From Fictibacillus phosphorivorans (GTDB taxonomy: Bacteria; Bacillota; Bacilli; Bacillales; Fictibacillaceae), in assembly GCF_001629705.1 (NCBI RefSeq), contig NZ_CP015378.1, forward strand, positions 4,030,001-4,094,000: a stretch of DNA of 64,000 nucleotides. Reading direction: 5' to 3'. A program made the translations under genes and the position numbers. Below are positions 7,627-16,068 of the stretch, in pieces. Within the stretch, counting starts at the first letter, position 1. Each line of letters starts with the position of its first letter. The notes under the pieces were generated by a model. It was not told the DNA's origin, made no database searches, and saw only the letters and a list, made by a program, of their open reading frames with translations.

Positions 7627-9215
7627 TATGGATTGATTTTCGTAATTCGTCCTTCAATTTGTGCGGATACGGTATCACGGTTTTTAAAATAGTTCACGAG
7701 CGCTTCTAGGTCCGTAACGCTTACTGTTGGATTCTTACCTTCTAATAAAACCGTATAACCATCACCGCCACCAGCCATAAAATTATTTACGGTAACCGTA
7801 TACTCTTGTTCTGCTACAATCGGTGTTCCGTCTTTCTTAACCATTGAAACAGTTCGGTCACCAACTGCTTTTGAGAGATCAAATGTAGCTTTCAGACCAG
7901 AAATCTGGAGCATCTTCTCTCTGTCCGTTGCCCATTGAGATTCAAAAAGTTCTTTGATCTGTGCCCCAGTTAGCGCCATCGTCACCAGATCGTTGCCAAA
8001 CGGTTGAACGTTAAAAAGCTCTCCCCATGTCACTTCACCGGGATTGATCACATCACGGATACCACCTGGATTCATAAACGCAAAATCCGTACCTGTTTGT
8101 TCTGTCATTGAATCTGCGATCACATTTCCTAACTCGGTCTCACCGTTATAGGCTCCTGTACCTGATAAAAGTTGATCTGTTTTACCAACGACTTCATTGA
8201 TGATCGGAGCTACTTGGTCTTCTGCTTGTTTAATAATTTTTGTAATGCTAGAGTCCGGTGTTACACCTTTTTGCATAACAGACACGACTTCCGCTTTACT
8301 TTTTACGATATCCTTCGTGCGGCGATCAATTTTTAAATCCACATCAGCAAAGGCTGTTCCGTAAGAGAAAGCTTGCACAATTAATTTGTTATCAACTACA
8401 GCGTTTACGTTTCTATGATTGTGTGCACCAAACATTACATCCACTTCATCATCTACTTTGTTTGCCATATCCACGAGCTCACCAGATACTTCTCCTGTCG
8501 CTGATTGCTCAACAGGGTTATGTGCTAAAACAACGATAGACTTTACGCCTTTTTTCTTAAGAGCTTTTGTTGCTTTGTTGATCGCTTCCGCTTCGTCTAT
8601 AAACTCAACACCTGCTGTTCCGCTCGGAATGACGATATCTGGTGTATCAGATAAAACCACCCCGATGAAGCCGATGTTTACTCCTTTAACCTTCTTGATC
8701 ACATAAGAAGGCAGAATATTTTTCTTCGTCTCTTTATCTATCACATTAGCAGCCACATACGGAAAGTCTGCGCCTTCAAAATAACCCGTCGTAGCATGAG
8801 TTCCACCATTGATCAAACGCATCATCTCATCTACGCCCTCATCAAACTCATGATTACCTAGTGTTCCTACATCAAATCCCATTTGATTCATGATCTCTAC
8901 TGTCGGCTCGTCCTGCAGCAATGCAGATGTCGGAGAGCTCGCTCCTACCATATCACCAGCATGTACCAAAAGCGTGTTAGGATTCTCACTTTCTCTTTGT
9001 TTTAAGTAGCTTGCTAGATAATCCGCTCGTCCAACAGGCTCCCCTGCCACGTTACGTGTAATATCAATCTGTCCATGAAAGTCATTTACTCCAAGCAGTT
9101 GAACATCTAAGTAACGACCCTTATGTGTTTGGATGGCGCTCTCTTCTGCATGTACGCCTGCGCCAATTGGTGTTAATCCTAAAGCAAGTGCTAAAGCTGA
9201 TAATGTCTTTTTCAT
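7626..9215 (-). CDS. secreted 5'-nucleotidase / 2',3'-cyclic phosphodiesterase family protein
   Basis: Exported metallophosphoesterase that releases phosphate from extracellular nucleotides. 529 residues from ATG 9215 (RBS AGGGGAG). It has a Sec signal peptide MKKTLSALALALGLTPIGAGVHA, then a calcineurin-like domain with the metal-ligand motifs LLGVNDFHGQID, HAGDMVGASSPTS, LGNHEFDEG, LAHNP and GAHNH, then the 5'-nucleotidase C-terminal domain including MNPGGIRD and FMAGGGDGYTV. No cell-wall sorting signal is present, so it is probably released or loosely wall-bound. Substrate specificity cannot be read from the sequence. Confidence 0.9.
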   Translation of the reverse strand: MKKTLSALALALGLTPIGAGVHAEESAIQTHKGRYLDVQLLGVNDFHGQIDITRNVAGEPVGRADYLASYLKQRESENPNTLLVHAGDMVGASSPTSALLQDEPTVEIMNQMGFDVGTLGNHEFDEGVDEMMRLINGGTHATTGYFEGADFPYVAANVIDKETKKNILPSYVIKKVKGVNIGFIGVVLSDTPDIVIPSGTAGVEFIDEAEAINKATKALKKKGVKSIVVLAHNPVEQSATGEVSGELVDMANKVDDEVDVMFGAHNHRNVNAVVDNKLIVQAFSYGTAFADVDLKIDRRTKDIVKSKAEVVSVMQKGVTPDSSITKIIKQAEDQVAPIINEVVGKTDQLLSGTGAYNGETELGNVIADSMTEQTGTDFAFMNPGGIRDVINPGEVTWGELFNVQPFGNDLVTMALTGAQIKELFESQWATDREKMLQISGLKATFDLSKAVGDRTVSMVKKDGTPIVAEQEYTVTVNNFMAGGGDGYTVLLEGKNPTVSVTDLEALVNYFKNRDTVSAQIEGRITKINP

Positions 9216-9414
9216 TAAACAAACTCCCCTATCACTCATTTTATAAAAAACTCAACAATTAAAAGTATATATTTTGAAATGTAAAATGATAGAGGATTTT
9301 CGTAAAAATGGTGTAAAAACGTTATATTCCTATAAAAAAGGAGTTTATGCCTACACAGCTGGATTGCGGAGGCTAATTTAGTACTTTTATCCCGGTATGC
9401 ATTTGAAAAAGGAT

Positions 9415-9440
9415 GTTTAATCGTAATTGAAATCGTGAAT
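9415..9440 (+). promoter_or_regulatory. SigB-type promoter for the YflT-like gene
   Basis: GTTTAA (9415-9420), 14-base spacer, GTGAAT (9435-9440) against the SigB consensus GTTTAA-N12-14-GGGWAW; one mismatch in the -10. It lies 36 bases upstream of a gene of the general-stress family, which fits SigB control. Confidence 0.65.
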
Positions 9441-9476
9441 ACACACTATAACTTCGTTTAAAGGAGAGGATTGTAA

Positions 9477-9827
9477 ATGGTAAAACCTATCGTACATGAA
9501 TTTAACTCTCAACAAGAATTGATTGCAGCTGCAAGTGACCTGAAAGCTCGAGGAATTCACGAGGACAACTTATATGTATTATCCCACGAAAAGGATGACA
9601 CAAAAGATCTCGCTCATGAAGCAGATGTTAATACAATCGGTTTAAAAGAAGAAGGACTCGGCACGGCGCTGAGCAATGTATTTGAGTCCAGAGGTGATGA
9701 GCTTCGCAACAAGATGACAGAATTAGGGTTATCTGATGTAGAAGCGGATCAATATGAAAAGAAGCTCGACATGGGTAAAATCTTATTGTTCGTAAAAGAA
9801 GAAGATAAAGTAAATACATTGCCATAA
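9477..9827 (+). CDS. yflT: general stress protein, YflT family
   Basis: 116-residue cytoplasmic protein of the general stress protein 17M-like / YflT family (PF11181). Features are an N-terminal beta-alpha unit VKPIVHEFNSQQELIAAASDL, the segment GIHEDNLYVLSHEKDDT, the helical middle part and the closing KILLFVKEED strand. In B. subtilis the family is SigB-induced; no biochemical function is established. The SigB-like promoter just upstream agrees. ATG 9477 follows AAGGAGAGG. A terminator follows directly. Confidence 0.88.
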   Translation: MVKPIVHEFNSQQELIAAASDLKARGIHEDNLYVLSHEKDDTKDLAHEADVNTIGLKEEGLGTALSNVFESRGDELRNKMTELGLSDVEADQYEKKLDMGKILLFVKEEDKVNTLP

Positions 9828-9840
9828 GGTGATGAAGAGA

Positions 9841-9873
9841 GTTGCATGTCCAATCGGGCATGCAGCTTTTTTT
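9841..9873 (+). terminator. yflT terminator
   Basis: Eleven-base arms GTTGCATGTCC/GGGCATGCAGC (wobble pairs) followed by a T run, 13 bases after the stop. Confidence 0.85.
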
Positions 9874-9940
9874 GTGTAATTTTAATTTTTCCTCACTCAT
9901 ACTGAAAGTCTGTTTAGCCTTTTTTATTTCCTTCTTTGAT

Positions 9941-10192
9941 ATTGATTGTAGTGGAAGGTGCGAGCCTCCTGCGGGACAGGCGGGCAGTCCCAAGAGTGGA
10001 AGTGGCTCGTTCAGCCCCGACAAGCAAAAGGTGAATGGGCTAGGAAGGCGCCCTTTGCCTTCTGGACCATTTAACTTTTGACCTCGAGGGGCTAGCCACT
10101 GCAACTGGACAGGTGAGACACTTATACGGAACGTACGAATGTGGCTCACCGTCTGCCCCGCGGAAAGCGAGCACCTGCAACGGAAATCAACA
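9941..10192 (-). repeat. interspersed hairpin repeat, long copy R2 with nested hairpin
   Basis: About 250 bases in the opposite orientation to R1. The outer portion carries the family sequence (minus strand GTTGATTTCCGTTGCAGG, GCGGGGCAG, CGGTGAGCC, GTCTCACCTGTCC). Inserted after that point is a ~110-nt segment bounded by AGTGGCT and AGCCACT with inner arms CAAAAGG-type/AACTTTTG and GAAGGC/GCCTTC. The same insert, at the same point, is in R7. It fills the gap between yflT and the oxidase gene. Confidence 0.88.
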
Positions 10193-10344
10193 TCTTTCAA
10201 AAGCAGCAATGAGTACGAAAACAGCCTACTAAAATAATTCAGTTAGAGTATTCACACAAAATCCATATTTTTGAAAAAACTTTCTCACGAAGCGTTTCTT
10301 TAAAGAAAATAGGGGGAATGAAAAGAAGACGAGGAGGAGTCACT

Positions 10345-11559
10345 ATGAATTTACATAACGGTCAGCTCTATTGGCCTGAAACCTATACAAACACCGGAGA
10401 GTACCCGGTTCTAGAAGAAGATATATCGTGTGATGTACTAATTGTTGGTGGAGGCATGGCTGGTGCCCTTTGTGCCCATGTGCTCGGTCAAGAAAAAGAA
10501 CTAGATGTTGTTTTGATCGATCGAAGGCATCCAGGTGCAGGAAGCTCTTCAGCCAACACAGGGCTTTTGCAATTCTCAAGCGACAAGATGCTGCACGAAC
10601 TTATTGAGCAGCAAGGTGAACAGGATGCCGTCTATTTCTATCAGCTTTGTTTACAGGCGTTAGAAGATTTAAAGAAGATGACTTCAGGACTTTCAGAAGA
10701 CCCTGAATTTCGTGAACAAAAAAGCTTGTATTATGCCAGCTCTCCAGAGGACACGTTAAAACTTGAGCGTGAATACGAGGCATTAAAAAAATACGACTTC
10801 CCAGTGGAATATCTAGAACCTCAAGAGATTTCTTCACGTTTTCCTTTTTCCAAACCCGCTGCTATCGTTACGAGTGGTGATGCAGATGTGAATCCATACA
10901 AATGTGTACAGATTTTGTTAAAGGATGCAGCGGCTTCAGGAGTGAGAATCTTTGAACACACACCTCTTATTCGAAAAACAAAAACCGTTCACGGCTTTAC
11001 CTGTGAATCTGAAAAAGGCACCATTTCAGCGCGCTATGTTATTTTTGCGACTGGTTATGAGAATGACTTTTTAGCTCAGCAATTAGGAGCAGACCTGAAT
11101 CGTTCGTACGCGATCGTAACAGAGCCAATCCCATCACTAAAAACGTGGTACGAAGAATGGATGATCTGGGAAACAAAACGACCGTATCTTTACATGAGAA
11201 CGACTAAAGATGGACGAATCGTTGCCGGCGGACTTGATGAAGACAAAGCAGAAGCGCCGTTAAATGAAGGACTTATTGAAGAGCGCGGCGAACGTATCCT
11301 CCAAAAGATCGAAGAACATTTTCCCGATATCGCGCCAAAAATCTCACATTCTTGGTGTGCGACGTTTGGTGAGTCACATGACGGGCTGCCATATATCGGT
11401 GAACATCCTAACCGTCTTGGTGAGTACTATTGTTTAGGCTTCGGTGGTAACGGCACTGTCTATAGTATGCTAGGCGCAACCATCATTAAAGATTTAATTA
11501 CTAAAGGCTTCCACCCCGCATCACGACTATTCACCATCGCACGTGCTGTAAGTTTGTAA
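10345..11559 (+). CDS. FAD-dependent amine/amino-acid oxidoreductase (DAO family)
   Basis: 404-residue flavoprotein of the DadA/glycine oxidase/PuuB superfamily. The dinucleotide-binding motif VLIVGGGMAGALCAHVLG begins near residue 33, followed by DRRHPGAGSSSANTGLLQ typical of the DAO fold, and a C-terminal FAD-contact region GESHDGLPYIGEHP ... CLGFGGNGTVYS. This resembles the gamma-glutamylputrescine oxidase-like group, but the substrate is not certain. ATG 10345 follows GAGGAGGAG; the upstream in-frame ATG lacks a site. It is monocistronic between repeat R2 and a terminator. Confidence 0.88.
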   Translation: MNLHNGQLYWPETYTNTGEYPVLEEDISCDVLIVGGGMAGALCAHVLGQEKELDVVLIDRRHPGAGSSSANTGLLQFSSDKMLHELIEQQGEQDAVYFYQLCLQALEDLKKMTSGLSEDPEFREQKSLYYASSPEDTLKLEREYEALKKYDFPVEYLEPQEISSRFPFSKPAAIVTSGDADVNPYKCVQILLKDAAASGVRIFEHTPLIRKTKTVHGFTCESEKGTISARYVIFATGYENDFLAQQLGADLNRSYAIVTEPIPSLKTWYEEWMIWETKRPYLYMRTTKDGRIVAGGLDEDKAEAPLNEGLIEERGERILQKIEEHFPDIAPKISHSWCATFGESHDGLPYIGEHPNRLGEYYCLGFGGNGTVYSMLGATIIKDLITKGFHPASRLFTIARAVSL

Positions 11560-11616
11560 AGTATACTCTATTAGTTTAGATACTCGTTTTAATCAAACTG
11601 ACTATGAAACCTTTTT

Positions 11617-11641
11617 ACGACCAATTTATTTGGTCGTTTTT
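11617..11641 (+). terminator. oxidase gene terminator
   Basis: Perfect 8-bp stem ACGACCAA/TTGGTCGT with 5-nt loop followed by a T run. Confidence 0.88.
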
Positions 11642-11679
11642 CTTATGCCTCCACACCTATTTTAGTAGATATTACAAAA

Positions 11680-11721
11680 GTGCAACCTCAAGTTGACAGA
11701 GTGCAACTGCTAAATTATAGA
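11680..11721 (+). promoter_or_regulatory. SigA promoter with GTGCAAC direct repeats
   Basis: TTGACA (11693-11698), 17-base spacer, TATAGA (11716-11721): a near-consensus vegetative promoter. GTGCAAC occurs at 11680-11686 and 11701-11707, 21 bases (two helical turns) apart, bracketing the -35, with CAAC/GTTG inverted between them. These could be operator half-sites for the downstream XRE regulator. Confidence 0.7.
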
Positions 11722-11774
11722 AAACCATACATTGTTTTACTACAATTAAATTAATAAAGGAAAGGAGATCATTC

Positions 11775-12563
11775 ATGACATTTAGTGAAAAACTATTTAA
11801 GCTTCGAAAACAAAAAGGCCTCTCACAAGAAGCGCTGGCAGAGCAATTAAATACAACAAGACAAGCGATCAGCAAATGGGAAAACGGACAAGGCTTTCCT
11901 GAAACAGAAAAACTATTAATGCTCGGAAACATTTTTGAAGTATCCATTGATTATTTACTGAAAGATACGGTTGAAGAGAGTCGTGAGAATGAAAATGGTT
12001 ATTATGTTAGCAAAGAGATGGCGGAAGGATACCTCCTATCTCAAAACAAAGTCTCAAAAAATCTTGCACTTGGATTTAGCCTGTTAATCTTTTCATCGAT
12101 TCCTTACTTCTTATTTAAAGATGAACCGATTACTTTTACCCTATTAACGATTATAGTAGCCGTTCTCGGGATCGGAACCATTACAGCAGGAATCATAAAA
12201 GAAGATCGTTACAGCTTACTTAAGAAAGAGATGCTGATTTTTGACCAAAACGCTTTAAAAGATTTAAAAATGAGATACGAAGAGATAAAAAGTAAATATA
12301 CTGCGGTAATGATGGTCGGAATTTGCTCTATTGTTGGAGGAGCCATCTTCTTTCTAATCATAAAAAAAGAATGGGTGGACGTAGACTTATTAACTCCATA
12401 CACCCCGATTTTTATTGCCTTGATAGGCATCGGGGCCTACATTTTGGTTCGTACTCTATCCATCATTGATGCTTATCGCATTTTGGTCAAAAATGAGGAG
12501 CATGTGAGCACTATTAATAATAGTTTGATGAAAAAAGTGAAGAAGAAAATCAATGATCTATAA
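11775..12563 (+). CDS. XRE-family regulator with C-terminal membrane domain
   Basis: 262-residue protein. The N-terminal helix-turn-helix (residues about 5-60: LRKQKGLSQEALAEQL, TTRQAISKWENGQGFPE, FEVSIDYLL) is a typical XRE domain. Residues about 95-235 hold four hydrophobic segments in two pairs (LGFSLLIFSSIPYFLF, LLTIIVAVLGIGTITAGII, VMMVGICSIVGGAIFFLII, IFIALIGIGAYILV). It is therefore probably a membrane-tethered one-component regulator, a common Bacillales architecture whose ligand is usually unknown. ATG 11775 follows AAAGGAGATC. No partner gene is adjacent, so the targets may include its own promoter. Confidence 0.88.
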   Translation: MTFSEKLFKLRKQKGLSQEALAEQLNTTRQAISKWENGQGFPETEKLLMLGNIFEVSIDYLLKDTVEESRENENGYYVSKEMAEGYLLSQNKVSKNLALGFSLLIFSSIPYFLFKDEPITFTLLTIIVAVLGIGTITAGIIKEDRYSLLKKEMLIFDQNALKDLKMRYEEIKSKYTAVMMVGICSIVGGAIFFLIIKKEWVDVDLLTPYTPIFIALIGIGAYILVRTLSIIDAYRILVKNEEHVSTINNSLMKKVKKKINDL

Positions 12564-12663
12564 ATGAAATCAAAGTACCTTAAGTGGAGCTGCTACATCG
12601 CTTCCAGCAGAAGTAACCAGGTCCTTGACCACGATCAATCATTGGCAAAAAATAAACCAAACG

Positions 12664-12706
12664 AAAAGAAACGACCCAAACATTTAAGGGTCGTTTCTTT
12701 TGTTTT
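12664..12706 (+). terminator. terminator after the XRE gene
   Basis: Perfect 14-bp stem AAAAGAAACGACCC/GGGTCGTTTCTTTT with T-rich tail, 100 bases past the stop. The intervening 100 bases show nothing recognisable. Confidence 0.88.
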
Positions 12707-12763
12707 GTCTTGATTTATGATTGTTACTTTTGCAGTTAAAGCGTTCTTTAAAACATCATTGAC

Positions 12764-12972
12764 AGTTGATTGGAGTGTAAGGTGCGTGCCTACTACATGA
12801 GATAATTCTTGCAAGGCATGCGACGAGGAAGCTTACTACGTAGTATTAACTTGTAGACGCAGGAGCAAGAAACCTCTAAAGGTGGGAAGGTGAGACACTT
12901 ATACGTGGAACGTACGAATGTGGCTCACTGCCTGCCCCGCGGAAGCGAGCATCCTGAAACGGAAATCAACAC
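12764..12972 (-). repeat. interspersed hairpin repeat, divergent copy R3
   Basis: About 209 bases with family ends (AGTTGATTGGAGTGTAAGG at the left; CCCCGCGGAAGCGAGC and GGAAATCAAC at the right) in the same orientation as R2. The right half matches the family, including GGTGAGAC ... GTGGCTCAC, but the interior (about 12790-12880) is unlike any other copy and contains CTACTACATGA and TTACTACGTAGT motifs. It occupies the gap between the XRE gene and the hydrolase. Confidence 0.8.
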
Positions 12973-12984
12973 TTTCAATGTTTT

Positions 12985-13785
12985 TTAAGAAGCATTCGGT
13001 GCAGCAGCAATCTGCTTGCGAATAAACTCGATCGAACTCTTATTAAAGAGCTCTGGCTGGTCAACATTACATACATGTCCGCAATCTTTAATAGTCAAAA
13101 GCTTCGAATGCTTCTTCTTATCAATGAACGCCTGAATCGGAGGTAAGAACATATAATCTTCCTCACCCATGATGTAAAGCGTTGGAATCGGAATCTCTTT
13201 TTTACGCAGACTTTGCAAGAAAGGGTTGATCTTCAGTGTAAGCTTAAACCATCTCTTGAACTCTTTTTGACAAAGCTTCTTCGCTTCTCCAATAAACAAA
13301 GAACGCGAAGCTTCATGTCTCTTTTTCGGCATGATCACCCAAGCAAATAAGCTGTAAAGCCACATGTACGGGATGAACGATTTACAAAGGTTACCCATCG
13401 CAATCAAGAACCGCGAGCGGAAATTCATTTTTGTAACCGCGCCGCCTAGAGTCATAGAAGCCACTCGATTAGGATAAAGCTCTGCGATCGTTTGAATAAG
13501 AATCGTGCCTAAAGAGATGCCTACAAAATGGGCTTTTTGAATCTTTAGATGATCCATTACTTCAAGCACATCAAGGCTGACTTCTTTAAACGAATATTTT
13601 TTTAATAAAAATTTATCGGATTGTGATTTGCCATGACCTCTTAGATCAACAAGCAGAATATTAAAATGTTGTTTGAATTCTCTTAGCTGTTTATACCAAA
13701 TGGATGAACTGCCCCCAGCTCCATGGACAAAAATCACCCATTGATGATTTTTTTCGTGTGTGTACGTTTTGTAATGAAGCAACAA
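12985..13785 (-). CDS. alpha/beta hydrolase
   Basis: Cytoplasmic alpha/beta-fold hydrolase, 266 residues, substrate unknown. Oxyanion-hole motif HGAGGSSSIW near residue 21, nucleophile elbow GISLGT with Ser91, the acid in GEEDYMF, and the catalytic His in DCGHVCNVDQP complete the triad. A lid region (about residues 120-190) is rich in basic and aromatic residues. Translation begins at TTG; two adjacent TTG codons (13785, 13782) both follow AGGAGG, the second at better spacing. It is monocistronic. Confidence 0.87.
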   Translation of the reverse strand: MLLHYKTYTHEKNHQWVIFVHGAGGSSSIWYKQLREFKQHFNILLVDLRGHGKSQSDKFLLKKYSFKEVSLDVLEVMDHLKIQKAHFVGISLGTILIQTIAELYPNRVASMTLGGAVTKMNFRSRFLIAMGNLCKSFIPYMWLYSLFAWVIMPKKRHEASRSLFIGEAKKLCQKEFKRWFKLTLKINPFLQSLRKKEIPIPTLYIMGEEDYMFLPPIQAFIDKKKHSKLLTIKDCGHVCNVDQPELFNKSSIEFIRKQIAAAPNAS

Positions 13786-13960
13786 GTACTCCTCCTAGTG
13801 GTTCAAACATTCTGTAAATTTTCCAGCCTTCATTTTAACATAAAAACTTATATTTTGTACCCGTTTCCACGGAAAAGAATGTGTACAAACTGGAAACATA
13901 ACCACAATGTATTTATACTGTAACTATATAAACGAAGTAATCGTCAGGAGGTTTCACAAA

Positions 13961-14458
13961 ATGGCTAAAGAAAGTTCATTTGATATCGTTTCTCAGGTAG
14001 ATCTATCAGAAGTAGACAATGCGATCAATATCGCGACAAAAGAAATCACAACTCGTTATGATTTTAAGGGTAGTAAAAGTGAGATCACACTAGACAAGTC
14101 TAGTGAAGAGCTCGTTTTAGTTTCCGACGACGAGTACAAGTTAGAGCAGCTAAAAGACGTTTTGATCACAAAGCTGATCAAACGCGGCGTGCCAACGAAA
14201 AATTTGGATTACAGCAAAATTGAGCAAGCATCAGGTGGAACGGTTCGCCAACGCGCTAAGTTGGTAACCGGAATCGATAAAGATAACGCTAAGAAAATCA
14301 ATGTGTTGATCAAGAATTCTGGACTAAAAGTGAAAAGCCAAGTTCAAGATGATCAAGTTCGTGTAACAGCAAAGAGCAGAGACGATCTTCAACAGATTAT
14401 TGCACTTGTTAGAGAAGCAAACCTGCCGATCGACGTGCAGTTCATCAACTACAGATAA
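13961..14458 (+). CDS. YajQ family nucleotide-binding protein
   Basis: 165-residue DUF520 protein with two RRM-like halves. Members bind cyclic di-GMP in some Proteobacteria; in Bacillus the role is not established. Signature segments are [47 protein letters not shown] and the terminal [14 protein letters not shown] 13961 follows CAGGAGGT; the open frame extends upstream without a better start. It is monocistronic and closed by a terminator. Confidence 0.93.
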   Translation: MAKESSFDIVSQVDLSEVDNAINIATKEITTRYDFKGSKSEITLDKSSEELVLVSDDEYKLEQLKDVLITKLIKRGVPTKNLDYSKIEQASGGTVRQRAKLVTGIDKDNAKKINVLIKNSGLKVKSQVQDDQVRVTAKSRDDLQQIIALVREANLPIDVQFINYR

Positions 14459-14462
14459 AAAA

Positions 14463-14505
14463 AGGATGACCCAAAAGCAATTAGCTTCTGGGTCATCCTC
14501 TTTAT
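14463..14505. terminator. bidirectional terminator
   Basis: Ten-base arms AGGATGACCC/GGGTCATCCT with a 17-nt partly paired loop and T-rich tail, between convergent genes. Confidence 0.85.
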
Positions 14506-14729
14506 TATACGGATTTCTTCTGATCTGGCGAATCGAGCAGTTTCATCTGTTCGAGTTCAATCCTCATCTTTTGGGTTTCGATCACATAGTTGTCATGCTT
14601 TAAACGTTCCAGTTCTATCTCATCTTGTAGCATCTTATGTTTGAGCTTTGTCTGTTGTTGGAAATGACCTAGTACGATTGCAATAATGGGAATTGAGAAT
14701 ATCATAATGACTGTAATTGTTCCTGTCAT
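14505..14729 (-). CDS. small membrane protein with coiled-coil tail
   Basis: Not assigned to a named family. 74 residues: one N-terminal span (MTGTITVIMIFSIPIIAIVLG) followed by a strongly helical charged tail (HFQQQTKLKHKMLQDEIELE and onwards) with heptad spacing, cytoplasmic by the positive-inside rule. The layout resembles phage-shock PspB-type proteins, but no specific match is recognised. ATG 14729 follows AGGAGGAATACC. It is monocistronic. Confidence 0.7.
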   Translation of the reverse strand: MTGTITVIMIFSIPIIAIVLGHFQQQTKLKHKMLQDEIELERLKHDNYVIETQKMRIELEQMKLLDSPDQKKSV

Positions 14730-14849
14730 GGTATTCCTCCTAGAAATTATTACCTTCTAACCCAATAATAACAAATATCCATGCTGTTCGTACAGGTTAT
14801 TCGTTAAGCTGTTTTCGCCAACATTCGCACTTCCCTCAATAGGCTGCTC

Positions 14850-15572
14850 TTAAGAAACGGCTTTTTTCACACCGTTTTTAATGATTTCCTCTGACACCCT
14901 TGCCAATTCTTTTGCATCTTGATGTTGTTCTGGATAGATCGGAGGATGTACAGTAAGATGAACGTCCGCTGGCTTGATCCAGAACTTTTGTTGTTCCATA
15001 ATTTTATAAGAACCGTTGATCGTAACGGGTATGATTGGCACCCCAGATTTAGTCGCTAGTTTAAAACTTCCTGCTTTAAACTCTGACATATCGTCGCCTT
15101 TACTTCTCGTTCCTTCAGGAAAAATCACAAGAGATGTTCCGTTCTTCAACAGTTTAGCTCCCTCGTTGATCGCTTGCACAGACTGCCTTACATTCTTACG
15201 GTCCATGAATAAACAGTTCAACTGCTCCATCCATGTTCCGATAAACGGCATCTTCTTTACTTCGATCTTCGAGATAAAGGCTTTTGGTTTCTGGATATAG
15301 CCTAAAAGAATCGGAATATCGAAGTTACCTTGATGATTGCTGACAAAAAGAACAGCTGTATCTTTCGGGATGTTTTCCTCACCGCTTACTGTAACACGCG
15401 TTCCACTTAGTTTAACGAGTGAAGTTGACCACTCTTTTACTTTCTCGTCAACCAATCGGTCACGCTCTTCTATCTTTCCGGCATTATAAAACTTTTTCAC
15501 ACGGTTTAATGAAGGGATCAATTTTAATAAAATTCCCCAAAAATAAATAAACCAAATAATCGTTCTCAACAC
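14850..15572 (-). CDS. plsC: 1-acyl-sn-glycerol-3-phosphate acyltransferase (PlsC family)
   Basis: Membrane-associated acyltransferase making phosphatidic acid from lysophosphatidic acid. 240 residues with an N-terminal hydrophobic anchor, the catalytic motif NHQGNFDIP (HX4D), the acyl-acceptor motif FPEGTRSKGD and a third block VPIIPVTINGS. Initiation is GTG 15572 or the next codon TTG 15569, which is better spaced from GGGGGA. It follows the SLAP-domain gene by 12 bases, so the two form an operon. Confidence 0.92.
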   Translation of the reverse strand: MLRTIIWFIYFWGILLKLIPSLNRVKKFYNAGKIEERDRLVDEKVKEWSTSLVKLSGTRVTVSGEENIPKDTAVLFVSNHQGNFDIPILLGYIQKPKAFISKIEVKKMPFIGTWMEQLNCLFMDRKNVRQSVQAINEGAKLLKNGTSLVIFPEGTRSKGDDMSEFKAGSFKLATKSGVPIIPVTINGSYKIMEQQKFWIKPADVHLTVHPPIYPEQHQDAKELARVSEEIIKNGVKKAVS

Positions 15573-15584
15573 ATTTCCCCCACT

Positions 15585-15959
15585 TTACATGATGATTAAT
15601 TTCCCATACTCTCGAGATGGTTGTCTTCTTAGTGATGCTGCTGGAAAAATAAACGTCCATGGCATACTTGTTTCAGGAGGAACTTCCAACGTATAACGGG
15701 AATCCATCTCACCCATCGTATGCTCCTCTTCTGTATACAGCACTTTTTTGCCGATTAAAGAGAAAGGCTCTTTTGAATAGTTATTTACAAGCACAGTCAC
15801 TAAAAATTCTTCTCTATGGTTATAAGCTGTTTTCAAAATGACAGTCTGCTGTTTCTCATGTTCTTCTGAATGCAACTCAGAAAAGATCCGTTCTATCTCT
15901 TCTCTATCTTGGCGGGCTATAGTCTTGTCCCATGCTGATTCAAACTCCAGTTTTTGCAA
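15585..15959 (-). CDS. SLAP domain-containing protein
   Basis: 124-residue protein without a signal peptide. The C-terminal 80 residues fit the SLAP (SLAP_DUP) domain: TAYNHREEFLVTVLVNN, FSLIGKKVLY, and the diagnostic PWTFIFP near residue 102. The function is not defined; in Bacillus species SLAP domains are linked to surface or accessory-Sec proteins, but this one appears cytosolic. The start is TTG after AAAGGAGGGG. It is the first gene of an operon with plsC. Confidence 0.8.
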   Translation of the reverse strand: MQKLEFESAWDKTIARQDREEIERIFSELHSEEHEKQQTVILKTAYNHREEFLVTVLVNNYSKEPFSLIGKKVLYTEEEHTMGEMDSRYTLEVPPETSMPWTFIFPAASLRRQPSREYGKLIIM

Positions 15960-16068
15960 GAATATCCCCTCCTTTGAACCATATTAACATATTTTATAAA
16001 AAGCCACTTCATTCCAAAGAATAAGCCGCACGAGAACAATCCCTCCACGGCCGCAAATTTTTAAGTAT

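Noticed and set aside
9241..9300. PhoP box upstream of the secreted nucleotidase gene
   Set aside because: On the minus strand TTTACA is followed at 11-bp spacing by poor matches (AAATAT, TTTAAT); the spacing to TATAAA is also wrong. Suggestive only.
9941..10192. Insertion sequence or MITE with transposase
   Set aside because: No transposase frame, no target-site duplication visible, and copies differ too much for a recently moving element; classified as an interspersed repeat.
9628..10209. Long minus-strand frame across yflT 3' end and repeat R2
   Set aside because: It overlaps a real gene on the other strand and the structured repeat; composition and product are not protein-like.
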